Shown here piece by piece: positions 9,851-23,719 of a DNA stretch of 64,000 bases. How positions within the stretch are numbered: position 1 is the stretch's first letter; every line of letters begins with the position of its first letter. The DNA is from Chionis minor (taxonomy: Eukaryota > Chordata > Aves > Charadriiformes > Chionididae). The stretch is from the NCBI GenBank assembly GCA_013398295.1, contig VZSF01008977.1, positions 1,069,475-1,133,474 on the forward strand, given 5' to 3'. The translations under genes were made by a program, and so were the position numbers. Below the pieces are notes generated by a model. The model had not been told where the DNA came from. It was given only the letters and a program-made list of their open reading frames with translations, and made no database searches.

Positions 9851-12724
9851 AACTGGATCCACCAAGTGATGTTAATTGTCTAATTTGGGGACTTACCTGA
9901 GGTCTACAGGTATAAAGAAAACAGAAGAAAAACCCCACAGTTATAATCTATTCAATTTATGTGTTTTTTTTAATTTTTTTTCTTCTAATGCAGTTTGTAG
10001 CAGCTCTGGTTTGTACCACTGGACTGGACTTTGCCCTTGTGGTTATTCTTTCTTCACATAAATGTCAAACAGTTCTCTCAAATGCAGCAACTCCTATAGC
10101 TTGTCTCCTGTCAATGCAGATAACGCAATGACCCGGTCATCTATCTGCTGTTTAAGGAGTGGTAGATTAGTCCTGGACTAGGCAAGGTCAATCTTCCAGG
10201 GTGTAGGCTGGATGGGTAATGACCTTCCAGTGGTTGGTGCCTGAAAAAAACCCTAAAGGGGCAAAACCCCCATAAATTGGGGTTGGCCTTGTATGTCTTG
10301 TCTAACCTGAAAGGCAGTGTCACTTTTTATGAAAACAAGACAATTTGGAAAGAAAATATTTTTAAGGTAGCCAAAATACTTCTGGCAATTTAAAAATAGA
10401 ATTTTATTACTTTCTTCTATTTTTTTTCCTGTTTTTCAACTTGTTAAAACTTCAGCCTAATTTATGAATAAATTTTTTTCCTTCCACGACTGTATTTATT
10501 ACTTAGGGAGAAAAGATTTTCCCAATTTTCCTTTGGAAATAAGTAGAATAAGCATATGAGTCTGCTTGTAAGATTAAGACTAGACCACCAAACAGCCTTA
10601 CAATCATGTAAGGCTGCTCTAATGCAGCCGCTATATCTCTCTACTTATCACCTAAACCGAGTGGGATCTGAATAGCCCTTTGCCAAGGAATCTCAGGATT
10701 TTGGTGAAATAACTGTTCAACCAATACATGCAGATATGATTTCTAGACAGGAAAGAGAAAAATTTCTGGACCATGATGGCTGTTGGCTGAGAGGTATGTG
10801 TAGCCTAAAGAGTTAAAGTTATATCTTGAAATTAAGCTCTGCAGTCTTGTCTCGTGGTTTCTGAGAAGCGACTGTTTTCTGCCGCCTGTGCCTGGAGGGG
10901 CCCTGCTGTGCTTGCTTGCTGTGAAGAAGAAACATTGCCAGAGTACAACCACTTCCTCATCACTTTTTAATTTGGCCCTTTAGCCCAAATCTGTAAGCCA
11001 AAGTCTGAGCTTTAGAGTTCCTAAATCAACAAATGAGCATTGCCAGCTTCCAAAAGACAAATAACTTGACACTCTGGTGTCCAGTTTTTAATGCCTGCTA
11101 TAATGGTAAGGGAGCTTCAGCTCCCAAGGATGTCTGTGAGGACATCATTAGGAAGCCCTCAAAGGGGTCAATGATTGGAAAAAAGGAGTGAGTAACATCA
11201 AGATACCAGTTTAGTTTTGTGTATGCAGAGAGCTTAAACTACTCTTGATATCCACATAGTGCCTTGAAATGGCTTCACTGTCACTTAAATTTTAGGTCTA
11301 GAGTCTGAGCTCTGGCTCTCTGGGAATGATGCTCCAGTAATCAAAACTGGGGGTTCTGGCACCACCCTGTGCAGATATAAAACAATTCCAAACCATCTAG
11401 GGTGTCAGTCCTGAGAAGGCGTGCTCACTCGGTGTTCCTAGGAAAGGCAGGAAAGAGACACACTGCTTATCAGCTGATGATAGTGAGGAAGCTATGGAAA
11501 TTGCTCCCACTATCATGCCTATCCCTCCTTGCTCTTCTGGAGCCTATAGCCAGGCAAAGGTTGCAAATGTTTCAGAGAACTCAGTCTCGTACCAAGTGAT
11601 GCCATGGTCTGTAGTACGGTTGTAGGTTGTACTTTTATTTCCCAGATATTTGATCTCTCTTACTTTTAGAAGACCAGCAGGGAGAATTTTCAGCAATTTA
11701 TTACGGGGGTAGAAGTGTTAGAGAAAGCAAGTTAGCACTGCAGCATCATTTGGGTTTATCAACACATAGTTTAAGTTGGCCTAAGAAGGTGCTGGTTTTG
11801 TTTTGTCCTTTGTGCTCTAGCCTAGACATGATTTCCCTCATCCAGTGCTGCATTTCAGCTGATCCCAGTATGAGCTAGACTGGGGAGATGTATGAGAGGA
11901 AAAATTAAATCAGAAAAAAACAACCAACCAATCAAAACAAAGAATGAAAAAAACCCCTTTTAGTTGTGCAGATCAACATCAGGAGCAGAAAACTGCCAGT
12001 GCCAGCACAAGGGAGAGATTGACTGCTTGAAGGGAACAGTATCACTGATTCAGGCTGGCTGATGCTGGCATGATATTGCCATCTTAAGGCTGGAAACTTG
12101 ACCAGTGAGCAGGACTTCATACAGGACTTCCAGCTAGTGAGAGATTGAGCTGACTTGCATGGAGGCAGCTGCTTGGGCAGACAATGAGACTGTGGCTGTC
12201 AGAGGAAAAGAAAGATTTGCAAATGTCATGGCAAGTTCCAGGCTCAGAATTCCCTGGTTACTTGCTCCTTACTCCTACTGTTACAGAGCTCCTTGTAGCC
12301 TCTGGGAAAGGTATGGTAGCGTTTTAATAGAGATTTTCAAAGAAATAAATTAACAGAACTACGACTGGCATTTCCACACTGAGATGTCATGAGCTCTAGT
12401 CTCCCATTAGCAAAAAATTCAACTGAAGCTTTTTTTTTTTTTAAATAGTTTAGAAAGCTTGTTTTCATTTCCAGTTTACACTTATTCATGATCAATTTAG
12501 GCTTATCTTTTTCTTTCATCATTATCCTTGAGCTTAAATAACTTTCTTGCCTGGTCTTACTTCATTGATATATTTATAAAGAGGAAACTTTTTACCCCTT
12601 GCAGCTATGGTTTTACAAGGTTAAGCAAACTCTGCTGATTTCTCTCAGAAATTAGCTGCCCATTACTCTGATCACATTAGTATCTTTTTCCTGCCTTATA
12701 TTTATTTCAGTTCATCTTTCTTCC
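9851..12724. other. Non-coding sequence, nothing recognised
   Basis: No protein-like frame, RNA gene or transposon signature is visible. T runs occur near 9965-9980 and 12430-12441. A small C/G-run hairpin potential near 10260-10290 is too short to mean much. Confidence 0.55.
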
Positions 12725-13125
12725 ACATCGGTAGCCAGGATTACGTATAGTGTCACAAAGGAAGTTTTACCAGTGCCTTATAAAATGGCATTAATAACTC
12801 CCTGTTTCTATGGAAAATACTTTACCTGAAATATTTTAAAATTACAACTGTCTTTTTCATGTCTGCATTGCATTGATAGCTTATAGTCATCTCATGATTG
12901 ACTGATACACCTACCTCTTTCTCATTCATTGTCACTTACAGACAGGAAGCCCATAGTCTGTGGCCAAAAGTCCTTGTTTTTGTTCCCTATGGACATGGCC
13001 ATGACATTTTTAATATTACTCTCATTTTCAAGGTCATATAGTTCTTCTGTACATTACTCCACTCCTTCACCATGTTGACTATACTTCCCATCTTGTGTAC
13101 TTTGCAAATGACACTTGTATTATTT
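12725..13125 (-). mobile_element. Ancient, diverged CR1 LINE fragment
   Basis: The plus strand carries phrases I recognise from the old amniote CR1 family that is abundant in turtles and crocodilians: ttttaccagtgcctt, then ataatggcattaat-like text, then tcatagtcatctcatgattgactgatacacc-like text in pieces, then an aaggtcat..agttcttctgta-like segment and ctttgcaaatgaca near the end. The order matches an internal ORF2 portion read on the minus strand. Divergence is high with many small indels, so the copy predates birds as a group. Edges are approximate. No coding frame survives. Confidence 0.75.
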
Positions 13126-16100
13126 TTTTTTTCCAGGCAAAAACCCCCCTATTTTTTTCTTAAAAAAATTGATTTTAAGCAAACAAGGTCTGTGCCTCTG
13201 AGTGAAGAAATACCTTGAAAACTGAACTAACCTGATATATAAAATTGGGCGTGTCTTTTTATGTGCCAGACTTACTTATAAATGCTTAATTCTACTGTTC
13301 TGCTATCTAAATCTGAAAAATTTAATTTTTCCACTGTTTGCAATTCATCAAAAAGAGTGACATGAAAAGCTATGAGAAGGGTGACTTTAACAGAAACTTA
13401 CTGTTAATTACAGCTTCACACTTATAATAATGAACCTTATCTCTTTTAAGATTACTTAAATCTCAGTTGTGAATGACAACATCAGATTATCAAAGACATC
13501 AGCCTGAACTATTTCTATTCTCTCTGATGGAAAAAAAAAAAATTTAAATCAAGTTAACATACCTAATTATTTCTAATGAGAATTAGGGACTAGGTAATTC
13601 CATACTAGATAATTGAGTGGTTTAGTTGTTTGACTAGACTGAGCTTTTGGGGCGGGGTAATCCTGTAATGCTAATGTTTGTACTTCACGTGGCTTGGTAC
13701 TGCAGTTTAAGTCTTTAGTACTTTTTGATAATAACGTATCTTTTTTAGCTCTGTGATAAATATTTTCTACAATTTACATTGAAATATGTAGTGACAAAAA
13801 AGAGACTTCTTTTGCTGCATCCATATCAACAAGGAAAGCACTCCAGCTCCTTGAGAGATCAGATTTTATTTTCTTTGTTTCTCCTGCCCAAGGTTACTTA
13901 ACTCACAGTTGTTTTCCCTGCGTGGGAAAGGGGTTTTACCAAATGCCCTGTTGTACCCCGCCCCTGGAACTGCGCAAGGACTGGATGCTGACCAGATGTG
14001 TTTCAGTTGGGGTAAGAGTATTGCAAGCGGTGACGATAATGCCCCAGTTTTCTGCACCTCAAGCTTGCTCATCACTGTGCTGACAGACTGTGGGGCTCTT
14101 GCAGACCCTTCAGGAAATTAGATTGGAGTCGGCTCTGCCAAATCCTTCACCATCTGTCACCTAATCCTCACCCTGATTGCTTGCTGCCAGGCCTGGACTT
14201 GCTCATTTATTTCCATTAGGTACATATATTGATTGGGTTTGCCTCTTTCTGTAGAGGGAGATGTTTTGTGGGTTGCTGGTAGAGGCTTTCTTTCTTGGGA
14301 TGAGGGGCTTGTTAATGATACAAGAGCTGGTGAGATGTTTGATGGAGACGGGATGAGGCTTAATTTATGTGAGGAAGGAAAAAGCTTTTCCTATGTTGTA
14401 GAGAGAGGGGGAAAATCATTGGGATTAAAAATGAACCTGTCACTGCCCTTAGAGGAAGGGGGAAAGGGCTGTTCAGGCTGGCAGTACTCTGTTGGGAAGA
14501 GGTGTACACAGAATCAAGTCTTCCTTCTCCATCTCTTACATAATAAAAATGCTCTATATAAGGACCAATTCAACTACAAATCATTTTGCTTTGTGCCCTA
14601 GAAACTGTTACTGAACTCTTCAAAGCAAGGTCATTAATCCTTTTAGATAGGCAGCTCTGTATTCTCAATGATTGTTATTGCAAGGGGGAGAGATTAGAGC
14701 TGATCTTTCATACTTCTTACACTGTTTTCCTGGATGCAAAGAGTTTCCTTACCTACTAGATGAACATTTTTTCTTTTTTTTTAAAGCTGAGTGAGAAAGT
14801 AAGATCGTGACAAAATACAATATAAATAACACTTAGGAAGAAGATGCCACAACACTTGCAATGCAAGTAGATAGAAAAATCCTCCCAAAAAATCATTGTG
14901 ACCAATGTGTCAAAAAAACTTTCATAATCTGGGGATGGCACTTTCTGCTCTGACTGTTTTTACAGTTACAAAGATTCTGTGTAACTTCTTGCTGTTGTGT
15001 AATCTCTGCTTTCACAGAGGTAATCATACACAATAAAGTAAGTGAAGGCAATAACACACTTGTCTACTTTTTGGGCAAAGACAAAGTGATTCTAAAACAG
15101 GTTTATGCTGTAACTGCATGTGCAAAAGTGGCAGATTCCTGGGGTAGCAATTTTGGTGAGTACGCGGCAGTGTAATAACAAAACTTGGCAGCCTAGGGCA
15201 GTCTTATGGCCACCACAGTTTCCTTGTCAAAGATTGCAGTGTAAGGGATAAGATTAGATACTTTGTCAAGGGCTACAGAGGTATTTACCAGTAAGAGAAA
15301 CATACATGAGGTCTGACATGACAGGATGTATTCTCTGATTGTTTCAGCCTCTTCTCTCTGTCTCTTCTTAGCCTCTGCTAAGGCTAAGTCCTATTTTCCT
15401 CAAATATCCCATCCTAGTCTTTTCTCTGTACTTTTTTCTTGTCCCAATCTTTTTTCCCCCAGTCACTCTTAGTTGCCCCACATGGGAAGTCTGTCTAAAT
15501 ACTGTACTTTCGTGCTCTTACTTTGTATCCGAAGAGGCAGTCACTATTGCAGCTATCTGAATTTCTTGTGTAAGTAATCTTTCATTTTTTTAGACTTGAA
15601 GTTCATCTTTCATTAGGTTCACTAAATGTACAAAAGACCAAACTAGACAATTTAATCACCTCTCATGGCTTGAACTCTGTGCATAAACCTCATTCCCTTC
15701 ATTGACTTGTCAATAAAATTCTACACTTGATTAATAATTGCTTGTTTCACAAGGTGTAAAGACAGAACTCCTTTGCTCTCATGAGGAAGAAGGCATTGCC
15801 TATAAAGCAGAGTTAACTCATGAAGAAGCACAAAACATTTTCGGCATGCCCCCATGGAAGAGATTTGGATGACATTTAAAAGTCCTTGCTGCTGAGATTA
15901 ATTGGCCGATGCTCCTGGAAGGTCATCGTTGGCACCTTCATTTTCAGTCCAGCATTCTCATATGAGATAAAGTTGAGTGACCTGTAGTGCAGCATGCAAA
16001 CACTCCATTCAATTCCTTCTTGAATTAGCCAATTTTGTGTACAACAATGGACTTTGCAAGAATGGCCTGAGCTCTTGTATATGTTTGATGTTCTAGCATC

Positions 16101-19100
16101 TTTCAGTCTCTTAATTTCCAAAAGGGGCACCCCTTCACTTCAGGAGCGCTCTCCCCAGCTCTCAGAATTGTAATCATCACTCTGCATGCTGCACTCCAAA
16201 CAAAAGCACTCCGCTGTCTCACTCTGACATCTAATGAGAATGATTTCTCTCCTACCAAAGTGGAAGCATTGCTAAGAAGCACCAAGAAAGAAAAGGCACG
16301 AGAAATAAAGGCAGATATTTCCCAGCTGGTGCTGTGAGAAGGTAGTGATGGGTCCTTAAGGAACGGGGCTTGACCCTGTGCAGGTGAGGCACACAGTAGT
16401 CATTTTGTATTTGTCGAAAACTTCCTGGAGAATTTACATTTTATCTAGTCTCCCTTGCGATCGTTTTCTGATCTGAATTTCCCTGAATTTGCATTTCCAT
16501 AATTTCTGGCACCTGCAGGTGAGACAGTGTGGACCTTGCTGTGTTTACATCAGAGATGATGCCTGTTGTGGCAGTGGGACGAGCAGTGGAGGACGTTTTC
16601 AGAATAGCTGAGGCTCAGCTAACATCTTGTGGCCTGGCCAGCCACTGCCTTAACCAAATTATTAGAGGAGATGAACTGAAAGAAATTATTCTGGAAAACA
16701 GACTAATAAATATCAGGACTGCTCTAAAATCATGCAGATTTTCAACAGAAATGGGTAGAGCATAACCTGGCCCAAGGTTCAGCCAGTTCAGCTGTCTGAG
16801 GTCCAAGGCCTGATCTGGTGCAGCTGAGCCATGCAATTTTTGGCTCACTTTTACTGAGAAACTTGTCAAGGTGTGATGAAGCTTGCGAGCTGTGGATGCA
16901 CACACTAATAAACGTGAAAAACAGAGACCAAAGTGGAAGTGCTGAGAGAGTAAAAACTAGCAGCTTAAGGATCCAAAAAGAAAAATACCACACGAAAAGA
17001 CATAAAACCCTAAGGGAGATGCAAAGCCTCAGAAGACACGAATTCAGTGGAATGTAGATGAGTGATACAAGGTGCAACAGAGGGTGACCTCCCTCCCTGC
17101 CTGGTCAGCTGTGATTCCCTGGGGGCTTTGTCGGGGTGGGAAGTCTAGTAATGCTTAGCCTCAGAACACCTCACTCCTAGCTGTTTGCTCTGTTTATTAG
17201 ACAGCAAATAACTGCTTTTCACTCCAAAGTTGCATTAATTTTTCCTATGGAATCTCTTTACATGGGAAAAAAGATGCTCCTTCTCCCCCAAATATGGCCA
17301 AGTGATAGCTGTTTAAGAACAAGGTTTTAGCAGAAGGTTGACTAAAAAAGAAATTTAAATGATGTAGACAGCCAGATTATGAATCCTGGATTTATTTTTT
17401 TTTTTCTTGTTAGAAATTTTTGGGTATGAGGGTACAAATCTGATTCAGCCTGAAATCGGGACACTGTCCAAGCTCTGGTGTAGCTGTAATTTTCCTGGAT
17501 GTGGAAATAAATAACTGTATTCATGGTGCATAACTTCTATTAAGAAGCTGATGTTTCAACCATAAAAAAGTAATAAAGTGTTGTGCTAACAAGGGGATAT
17601 GCCATGTCACATTTAACCAATTCCCATACTACAACGGTTATGCTAGTGGTGCATCATTTCTATACTCAATTTATATGTCCATTAGCATACTTATGAGTAT
17701 GTAGAGCTGTGTTCTTGCATGAGGCAGTGGTTTTCTTCCATCAAGCTTTGTTTATTTCAAAGTGGAGTATGAACAGTAGGAAATGTAAATTTGTTCTTCC
17801 TTGTGTGCAAGAACGGATAAAGCAGAGATGCAGAGTTGTAGACGAGTACAGTATTCATGGGAAGGTTACCTTCGCAGAGACTCTGCCAGTAGGATGGTCA
17901 GAGGAATAAGGCTGCTTGTCCAAGTTAATCAGGAAATGTTCTAATCATCAAGAGAAATATTTGAAGCAGACAGGGTATAGCATACTTTATGTGATAGCAC
18001 ACTGCTGCATACAGACTGGATTTAATCAGAAGTAGTACTAATTTGCTAGACTCAAGGTTTGAAGGCCATACTAGGTGTGTTTTAATTTATGTATGGAAAG
18101 GACAGCTAAGAGCTTAATTTGATCGCTCAACAAGAAAAACTCTTCTGCATCATAGTAAGTGTTGACACTTCTATAATGTAATCTTCTTCTTAAAGAAAAT
18201 TTCCTACAATTCTACTTTTCCATGAAATGGCTCAAAATCGAAGCAGCTTGCTGGGGCAGACAATGCTCTACAAAATCTTACATCAGAAGAGGTGGTAATG
18301 TGCTAAATAGAATTGCAGGTTGGGTGTGAAGGACAGATGAAAACTGAAGACGGAAGGATATCTGACAGCAATTTAGCCCAGGACATAATTTGGAGCAAAG
18401 TGATGTGTGGGCAAGTTTCACACTTTAGCTAAGGATTTATTGCACAATACTGGGCAAGTCCCTTAATCACTCTGAGGTGGACTGGCACCACTTAATTTTG
18501 AATTACCTAAGAAACTTAACATCCTAGGCTTCCTGTATGGTCAATGAAGAGAATATGGGACCACCAAAGGGCAGTACAGCTTGCTGATCTCAGTAGGTGC
18601 TCCATAGAGCTATGGCTGTGGGACTTACAACACTTCGGTTCTTAACATGTAATTGGATGGGCTCAATCTTTCCATCTGTCACTTCCCAGTCTATCGGTAC
18701 ACATATTTTAATTCTCTATTTTTATTCTCTGTCCCATTTCTTTAGCTTGCCAGCTGTCACCAGCTATCTGATGTTAGGACTGTTGCCTTGCGCCTCTTCC
18801 ACTCTTAAAGCAATAGGATGCTGAAATGCACTGAAGCTGCACTGTCAATGCAGATACCTGTACTCTATAAACACACACCTAAACACTAGCTAAAAGACAA
18901 AAATCTCAGCTTTTTGCTAATCGTAGTCATATCTTTACCACTGTCTGTTGAGTATTCTATTAGGTGGAAAGGTAATGATCCTGTTCGGTGCAGCCTTGTC
19001 ACTTAAACTGAAATAAAGAAGTGAAAACTCTTGCAACTCCAAGCAGCTTTTTCTATCAATTAGTTAACTCTCAGCAAGTCATATCTGCTCAGGAGATATT

Positions 19101-19528
19101 ATTAGCAACGATCAAGGAGAGAGATCACAAATGTCAAAATTTCCAGCTGAAGGCATAATTACCCTAAAAAGCTTTTTATGTAACTTTTTGCTGCATCTAC
19201 TGGAATTTATGAATCATGAAAGAGAAACTAATCACCCCAAGAAAGAAATTAAAATGCATAGGTCTTCTTATATTTTATGCAAACAGAATTTTTGTTATAT
19301 TTGGCTTAAATATAGAGTATTGTTTTAATTAAGTAGTTTGTAAAATTGGTGGAACTAAAGTGGGGCTACATTTACAGTATTCAGGGCACAAACATACAGC
19401 ATCTCAGAGAGAAGTGGAGATGAACTATTGGCTTGCCTACAAATTGACATGGAAATAAGATCACCTTCCTTCAAAATGGATGCTGTTCAATATTCAATAT
19501 TTACATGATATCTTTAATATTACAAGTA
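13126..19528. other. Non-coding sequence, nothing recognised
   Basis: About 6.4 kb with no gene, RNA gene or recognisable transposon. The plus-strand frame at 14233-14601 is rich in Gly and Glu because of purine-rich sequence and matches no domain. Several A/T homopolymer runs occur (13123-13133, 13530-13541, 17395-17405). The rest is ordinary single-copy DNA. Confidence 0.55.
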
Positions 19529-19915
19529 ATAGACTTAGAAAGTCAGAAGAGACCTTTAGTTCATCTTATCTGGGCACTGACCTTCTCTTATTATGCCCCT
19601 TATTCAACCATTAACTTGTGTTTGCTTGAAGTGTATCCTCCAGAAAGCCATCTTGTATTGATCTGAATGCAGAAAGTGAACTTAGTGTTCAAAATGTGTG
19701 CCTAATATATCATCTGAATTTGATTCTGGCTTCAGTTTAACCAGTGGTTCTTGTTACGTGTTTTCCTCCTAGATTAGATATTCCCTAGTACCTGTGAAAG
19801 TTTCCTTTCTACTGTGGTCAAGGAACCTTCCAAACTTCTCATTCTTTAACCTTATCTCCTGCAGTAAAATTTTTTTTAGCCTTTACGTCGTTTCTGTGGA
19901 TTGCTCTGATACTGA
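19529..19915 (-). mobile_element. Ancient, diverged CR1 LINE 3' fragment
   Basis: The plus strand matches, with many changes, the 3' end of the old amniote CR1 family. It starts with agaaagtcagaagagacc, the counterpart of the 'gccagaagggaccattagatcatctagtc' start. It continues with taacttgtgtttg, tatcctccagaaagccatc and ggcttcagtt, then ccagtggttcttgttacg and a ctagattagatattcc-like segment. The order is collinear over nearly 400 bp. It is read on the minus strand like all other CR1 copies in the window. Too decayed to encode anything. Confidence 0.75.
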
Positions 19916-22452
19916 AGAAAGCATGCTATATGTGGAGATTAAGTAGCTAATATTTTCCCTATCTGTTTTTGTGGGTGGAAGCTGGAAGAGGGAGAAAACC
20001 TAGTATCACTGGTCATGTTGCATGTTGCGCTGTTTTCTTACAGAAGAGCAGATATGATTATATGACAGAAATGTTGATGTGGGATTTGGGGCTATTTCAG
20101 CTGTATATAGTTTGAGAGGAGCTATAATTACGTTCTTCCTTTGAAGCTGCTTGATGAGTCCCCATCACTCCTGCTCCTGGCTTGCCACCCAACACCCTGC
20201 TCAGTCTCATCAGGCTCCTCTTCTTTCACCCATCGTGTCTCAGGAATGACAAAACAGTAACTCTGCCCTATAGAGGTGCACTGTGGGGCAGCCATCACAG
20301 TGTCCATACCTATATGCTAGCTTAAAATATCAGGCTACAAGTGAGCCTGCACCAAGCAAGTAGGTCTGTGAAAAAATTTTCCCTCTGTGTCTGCTCTTGC
20401 AGCTCCAGAAGCTTAGTGTTATGGTGCGCATTATTATTAGACCCATGTGTCTAACACATCTGAAATTAATATAGTAAGTGTATGTGATGCTGGAATATTT
20501 AGCCACATTAGAAGATTTCACACATCCAAGGATTTCAATATTTTAAGCAAAATGGCTGTAGTGTTGGAGAGTTCTTTCTTTTTAGAAAACAAGAAAAGTT
20601 GCAAAATATTTGAAGCTAGTAAAAATTTTTCAGCTTTACAATATAACAAAAATGTGAAGAGAAAATTACCTAGGATCTGCCTCCAATTTTTTTTTTAATT
20701 TCCATCCAATTAAAAATGCATTTTTCATAGAATTTTCATGATTGCTTTCAGTTCTGTCAAATTTAATACCATAGACTCTATTTTCTTCATCAGATCCTAG
20801 AGACCAAACTGGACTGAATTGCAGTCAACCACGTGTCAATTTTTTTATGTGATTTTTATGCCATGAAGTACAATAATACATTTTAACTGAACTGCAATTA
20901 CCTAAATTAATCGAACAATCAATACATAAAAGAAAAAAACCCACTACAACAAATAATAGGAAAATGATCATGTTAACACAAACTGCTCTGAAAATTGTAT
21001 GTACAAATTTAATTTCTTCTGTTCATTGGCAGCTCAAATGACATCTAAGAAAGCTCTGAATTACGTAGATTATATCCCAGCTCTATCCTCCATGCTTGTT
21101 TTCTGCTTAACAAAGAGAGCTGGAAAATTAGCAATGGGATGATTTGGAAGGCTGTCCCTCTACTTACCCTGCTGATCATAAGGAAACGATAGCGGCATCT
21201 TTTTCACAAAGAAAGCTGAAGGTTTTCCACAGGAGTACACTCACATGCTTGCCATGTACCTACAGAAATGAAATACTTTTGTTGGTTTGGGAAAAAAAGA
21301 CCAAATTAATATGCAACTATGACGGCTTCTGCCTTGAGAGCCCATATTTGCTTTCACACAGCTTTTCTTGCTGCATTAGGGGGAAAAATATGTATGTAGC
21401 TTCCCTTTTCAAACATGAGAGTTTTCCAGTGACTACAAAGGACTATGAGAATATTAGGTTTCTAGCTAATTAAGATTATTTTGCATTCTTAATATTTAGC
21501 TATGCATGAGGGAGCTATACAGGGAATTTGAAGAATCAGGTATTTTAAAGAAGATTAGGCCTTGAGAACACCAGAAATTAAAAGCTTTAGGTCTTTCTGC
21601 AACATCCATATTTTTGTGAGAAGCTGTTGTCCTCAAGAGGTAATGATAACCACATATCCTCCTGAGGCTGTGCTGGCATTTGCTGCCTAACTGAAGTTAA
21701 AAGCTGTAACTCTACATCAGTTAATGAACAACACTGATGGAGCTCAGAAGGGAATTTGAATTCCAGCTGGATGTAATTATCATTATTATTATTAGTTTAT
21801 GTTCACATGCCTTCTCAGGATCTCGCTGTTTAGCTCAAAAATTTCTTCAGTCCCATTATAAAGCAAATATCAGAGCAATGCAGATAGTCACACACTAATT
21901 TGGGAAACTGAGAATTTCCCAGTACCTACAGTCATTGTAAACAAAACTTGCAAAATAACAAAAAAGAAAATAAAGATGTACATAAGATAGGGGACTCCAT
22001 CCGTCCCCAGCAGCAAATCAAAGCATCTTATACCATCAGGCTCGGCTGCTGCTTCTGTGAAGTTATGCTGTTCAAATTTGCCCTTGCCTTAAAATGCAGT
22101 GGTGTTCAAACAAAGCAGTCCTCCATGAGCCCAGAAGCATGTTAGCGACTGTTATATCTCTGTCAATGTAAATAAATGCCATCTTTTCTTCAGCAAATCC
22201 AAATTGCTCTCCTTGTTCCAGGCTCTTTGGCGCACTATATGGACTCATTTTCTGCATTGCAAGTGTAAAAATCTCTAAGCTGGCAGCAGTATGATTGCTC
22301 CGTTAATTATGTATAATCAGTCCTACTGTCAATCCACCATAAAAACGTAGACCTCTGCAGGCTCCATAGTTGCGTAATTTAAGGGGTTGGAAAGCATTTG
22401 TTGTATACATAGTGTAGATACATGCATCACAGAAAGTAGCTATATAAGCACG

Positions 22453-22488
22453 TATATATAAGGGTATGTAAACCACATACTCATATAT
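22453..22488. repeat. Imperfect AT-rich inverted repeat
   Basis: tatatataagggtatgt is followed after a four-base spacer by acatactcatatata, which pairs with it apart from a two-base bulge and a mismatch. The stem is AT-rich. It may simply reflect local TA-repeat texture. Confidence 0.5.
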
Positions 22489-23719
22489 AAATAATTTGTG
22501 TTTATCTGGAACTTACGTGACAAAAACTGCAGCAAATCATAGCCTGCAGATTTAAATTTCATTCATTTTGTTGTACTCCATGGTATCTCAAGTAACCGTG
22601 GATTCAGAGGCAGTTAATTCTTCCAGTTGCAGTGTTACCAGGGTGAGACACCACTCAGAACCACCTCATCACCTTATAAAGTTCGCTGCTCTTACCTATG
22701 ATCATGGACTTGTCTGGGCAATCTCTACAATGAATATTTCCTTTGCAGTTGCCCTACAATATGAAGGACTTCTTCAGGAAATCAGGGAAGGAAATAGTTT
22801 TCATAATATTTTCAAAAAAAGAATGATTAAAATCCTGATGTTTATTCTGTCTGAAATTGATGTAAAAAGCGGAAACCTCACAAATAGTTTTCAACAAGAA
22901 ATTCAAAGGAAAAATAAATTGGTGTCATGAAAACATAGGATTTGAAGGTTTAAAAAACTCTGAATTGTGTACTTAGATTTAATTTCATTTAAAAATATTG
23001 CTTTCAAGAAGGGATTAATTTAAAAAAAAACTTGAAATAGTGTATTCCCAAAATGTTAGTATTTGTTGAAACTGATTGTAGTCTAGAAGAAGTTCCAGCT
23101 TCAAAAATTGGTCAGTTGACAGGGAAAAAAGATCTTTTTTTTTTTGCATTAAAGTTATTGTTTTGAAAAAAAGACTTCCTGAAAAAAGATCCTAGTTCAC
23201 AGACTGGGTCTGCTCTGGTGTCTGAATTCAGCACCATTATGCAACTGGGAATCCCTGCCCCAAACCTGCCCCTGCATCTTTGATGGGGATGACTCCCATT
23301 TTGTTTTGATCTTTTTTAGCACATGTAGAGGAGGGAGAAGTCGTGTTGGCAGTACCAATACCTTCAGGAGAGAAAGGAAATGAGGCAGAGGCAAATTGAG
23401 ATCAGGTCTGTGTTTTTCAGCTCTTCTGTGAATGTCTTGACACAAGCTGTGGGAGATGGGCAGGGAGAGGAGCTCAGTGCCTGGTGCCGTGCACAGGGCG
23501 GAAAGGGAGGTGAAGTTTGTGGGGTCACAGGGAGACAGTGCCTGGCTGTGTGGCAGCTTGTTGTCTCAGAGGAAAGAAAAAGCAATCTCTTTTATGTCTG
23601 GCCCTCCGAAGTCTGCTCATCCTCCCTCCTAGCCGGTGGAGTATTCAACAAACAGTGCGTGCTCCAGCCTGCGCGCTTTTTTCCCTTAAATACGTCCTGC
23701 ATTTAAGCCTTTCTCTGCT

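Noticed and set aside
14233..14601. 122-codon plus-strand frame rich in Gly, Glu and Leu
   Set aside because: The composition comes from purine-rich low-complexity DNA. No motif is recognisable.
22568..22930. 120-codon plus-strand frame
   Set aside because: No family resemblance and no convincing splice or promoter context. Composition follows the local AT-rich sequence.
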